This document shows positions 5,176-6,471 of a DNA stretch of 6,471 bases, one piece after another. Location: assembly GCA_021807655.1 (NCBI GenBank), contig JAKBCT010000052.1, positions 1 to 6,471 on the forward strand, given 5' to 3'. Within the stretch, counting starts at the first letter, position 1; each line of letters starts with the position of its first letter. This DNA comes from Actinomycetes bacterium. Lineage in GTDB: Bacteria; Actinomycetota; Acidimicrobiia; Acidimicrobiales; RAAP-2. A program made the translations under genes and the position numbers. The notes beneath the pieces are model-generated. The model worked only from the letters and a program-made list of their open reading frames with translations. It was not told the origin of the DNA and made no database searches.

Positions 5176-6471
5176 GTGACCACGATCGACTACGCGACCT
5201 TTCGCGATCTCGTTGACAGCGGCTACACGGTGGTGCCACTCGCGATAACCCTGCAACTCGATCGAGATACGCCGGTCTCGCTCTACCAGCGCTTCGGCAG
5301 CGACCGGGCGGCCTTCCTGCTCGAGAGTGCGGCCGTTGGCGAGACGACGGGGCGTTACTCGTTCATTGGCGTGGACCGGCGCTGGCGCGTGTCGGTCGTC
5401 GAGGGCCAGAGCGTCGTCACGGGGGTTCGCGCCCCCCAGGGCCAGCGAAGCCCGCTGGCGATGGTTCGCGAGATCCTCGCCACCTACCGAACCTTCCTGC
5501 CACCCGAGCTGCCCGACTTCTTCGGCGGTGCGGTCGGCTACGTCGCCTACGACTACGTGCGACGCCTCGAGCACCTGCCGCGAGCCGACGCACCGCAGTG
5601 GCCCGACGTGGACTTCTCATTCGTGTCCGCGGTGCTGGTGGTGGACCATCTGCGCTACACCACGACGGTGGTGGTGAACGCGGTCGTCGAGCCCGGCGAC
5701 CAACCCGACCAGGTTTACGAGTTGGCACGCCGCCACCTCGACGAACTCGTCAACACCCTGCTCGAGCCCGGTCCCGACCGAGACGTCGACGTCGAACGCC
5801 TGGTCGCAACGGCGCCCAATGAGCGGAGGCGTATTCAGATCGACGTGATCGCCGAGCGGCTGTCGAACGTCGCTCGTGACGAGTACATGGCCGCCGTGCG
5901 ACGCGCCCAGGAGCACATCGTCGCTGGTGACGTCTTCCAGGTGGTCATCAGTCAACAATTCACTCGCCCCACCGAGGTCGACCCCCTCACGCTCTACCGC
6001 GTCCTTCGGGCCCTCAACCCGTCGCCGTACATGTATCTGCTCAACACGGGCGACTCCCACATCGTCGGTGCGTCGCCCGAGATGCTGGTGCGGGTGACCA
6101 ACGGCGTCGTCAGCACGCGACCCATCGCGGGCACCCGACCCCGGGGCGCGACCGAGGCCGAGGACGCGCGGTTGGAGACCGAGATCTTGCGCGACGAGAA
6201 GGAGTTGGCCGAGCACGTCATGCTGGTCGACCTCGGACGCAACGACATTGGGCGCGTGGCGCAAGAGGGATCAGTTCGTGTCGAGCGCCTGGCGCACGTC
6301 GAGCGCTTCTCGCACCTCATGCACCTGGTATCCCAGGTGAGTGGACGGCTGCGCGACGGGCTGGATGCCTTCAGCGCCCTGGACGCCCTCTTCCCCGCCG
6401 GCACGCTGACCGGTGCGCCCAAGGTGCGGGCCATGGAGATCATCGACGAACTCGAGCCGGTGCGCCGCGGT
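5176..6471 (+). CDS. trpE: Anthranilate synthase component I, 3' partial
   Basis: The chorismate-binding subunit that, with ammonia from TrpG, makes anthranilate and pyruvate, the committed step of tryptophan synthesis. The frame is open for 432 codons to the window edge; full TrpE proteins are near 500 residues, so the last part is missing only because the window stops. Motifs in order: LLES (48-51), the N-terminal element of the tryptophan feedback site; GGAVGYVAYDY (117-127); NPSPYMYLL (281-289), also near the inhibitor site; GASPEMLV (298-305); RPIAGTRPRG (315-324); DLGRNDIGR (352-360); and GTLTGAPK (409-416). PIAGT with alanine indicates anthranilate synthase; PabB proteins usually have lysine there (PIKGT). 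The GTG at 5176 is the only plausible start near the normal N-terminus, with GAGG at 5164-5167. The intact feedback motif and the short leader suggest control by enzyme inhibition rather than attenuation. Confidence 0.96.
   Translation, partial: MTTIDYATFRDLVDSGYTVVPLAITLQLDRDTPVSLYQRFGSDRAAFLLESAAVGETTGRYSFIGVDRRWRVSVVEGQSVVTGVRAPQGQRSPLAMVREILATYRTFLPPELPDFFGGAVGYVAYDYVRRLEHLPRADAPQWPDVDFSFVSAVLVVDHLRYTTTVVVNAVVEPGDQPDQVYELARRHLDELVNTLLEPGPDRDVDVERLVATAPNERRRIQIDVIAERLSNVARDEYMAAVRRAQEHIVAGDVFQVVISQQFTRPTEVDPLTLYRVLRALNPSPYMYLLNTGDSHIVGASPEMLVRVTNGVVSTRPIAGTRPRGATEAEDARLETEILRDEKELAEHVMLVDLGRNDIGRVAQEGSVRVERLAHVERFSHLMHLVSQVSGRLRDGLDAFSALDALFPAGTLTGAPKVRAMEIIDELEPVRRG

Noticed and set aside
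5617..6264. A 215-codon minus-strand frame inside trpE
   Set aside because: The plus strand carries continuous TrpE motifs throughout; this frame is a codon-bias shadow rich in His, Asp and Val without a recognised domain.
5176..6471. Assignment as aminodeoxychorismate synthase PabB
   Set aside because: The active-site motif reads PIAGT, with alanine where PabB proteins usually carry lysine, and the LLES feedback motif is present, which favours TrpE.
1..6471. Mobile element, CRISPR array, tRNA or defence-system signatures
   Set aside because: No transposase or integrase motifs, no regularly spaced repeats, no cloverleaf-like segments and no compositional break were seen on either strand.

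Overview
This is a high-GC (visually about two-thirds G+C), densely packed bacterial window with GTG starts, 4-base start/stop overlaps and almost no intergenic space. The best lineage clue is a close relative of mycobacterial Rv2466c, a mycothiol-dependent DsbA-fold nitroreductase family typical of Actinobacteria. An actinobacterial FadE-type acyl-CoA dehydrogenase and many TANNNT-like -10 hexamers agree with this. I would place the sequence in Actinomycetota; a deep branch such as Acidimicrobiia is possible but cannot be established from the window.

Layout. (1) Positions 1-3179, plus strand: the 3' part of an AlkA-type HhH-GPD DNA glycosylase, then three tightly packed genes. These are an M20-family zinc peptidase, the Rv2466c-like DsbA-fold protein and a dienelactone-hydrolase-family protein. 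The last two junctions are ATGA and GTGA overlaps, so the three are almost certainly translated from one message. (2) Positions 3176-4372, minus strand: an acyl-CoA dehydrogenase that converges on the operon; the two stop codons share the palindrome CTAG. (3) Positions 4373-4476: a 104-bp spacer with a good Shine-Dalgarno, a candidate -10 and a short direct repeat. (4) Positions 4477-5142, minus strand: trpG, the glutamine amidotransferase subunit of anthranilate synthase. (5) From 5176 to the window end, plus strand: trpE, the chorismate-binding subunit, cut by the window edge.

How the genes work together: TrpG releases ammonia from glutamine and TrpE uses it to turn chorismate into anthranilate, the first step of tryptophan synthesis. 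They are transcribed divergently from a 33-bp gap instead of being co-directional. The left operon joins a peptidase, a thiol-redox protein and an alpha/beta hydrolase, which suggests small-molecule or electrophile processing, but the substrates are unknown.

No defence system, mobile element, CRISPR array or RNA gene was seen. The window is mostly ordinary metabolism. The points most worth checking are a near-palindromic -10 (TATCCTA) that could fire both trp genes, and the CPWA (not CPWC) active site of the Rv2466c-like protein.
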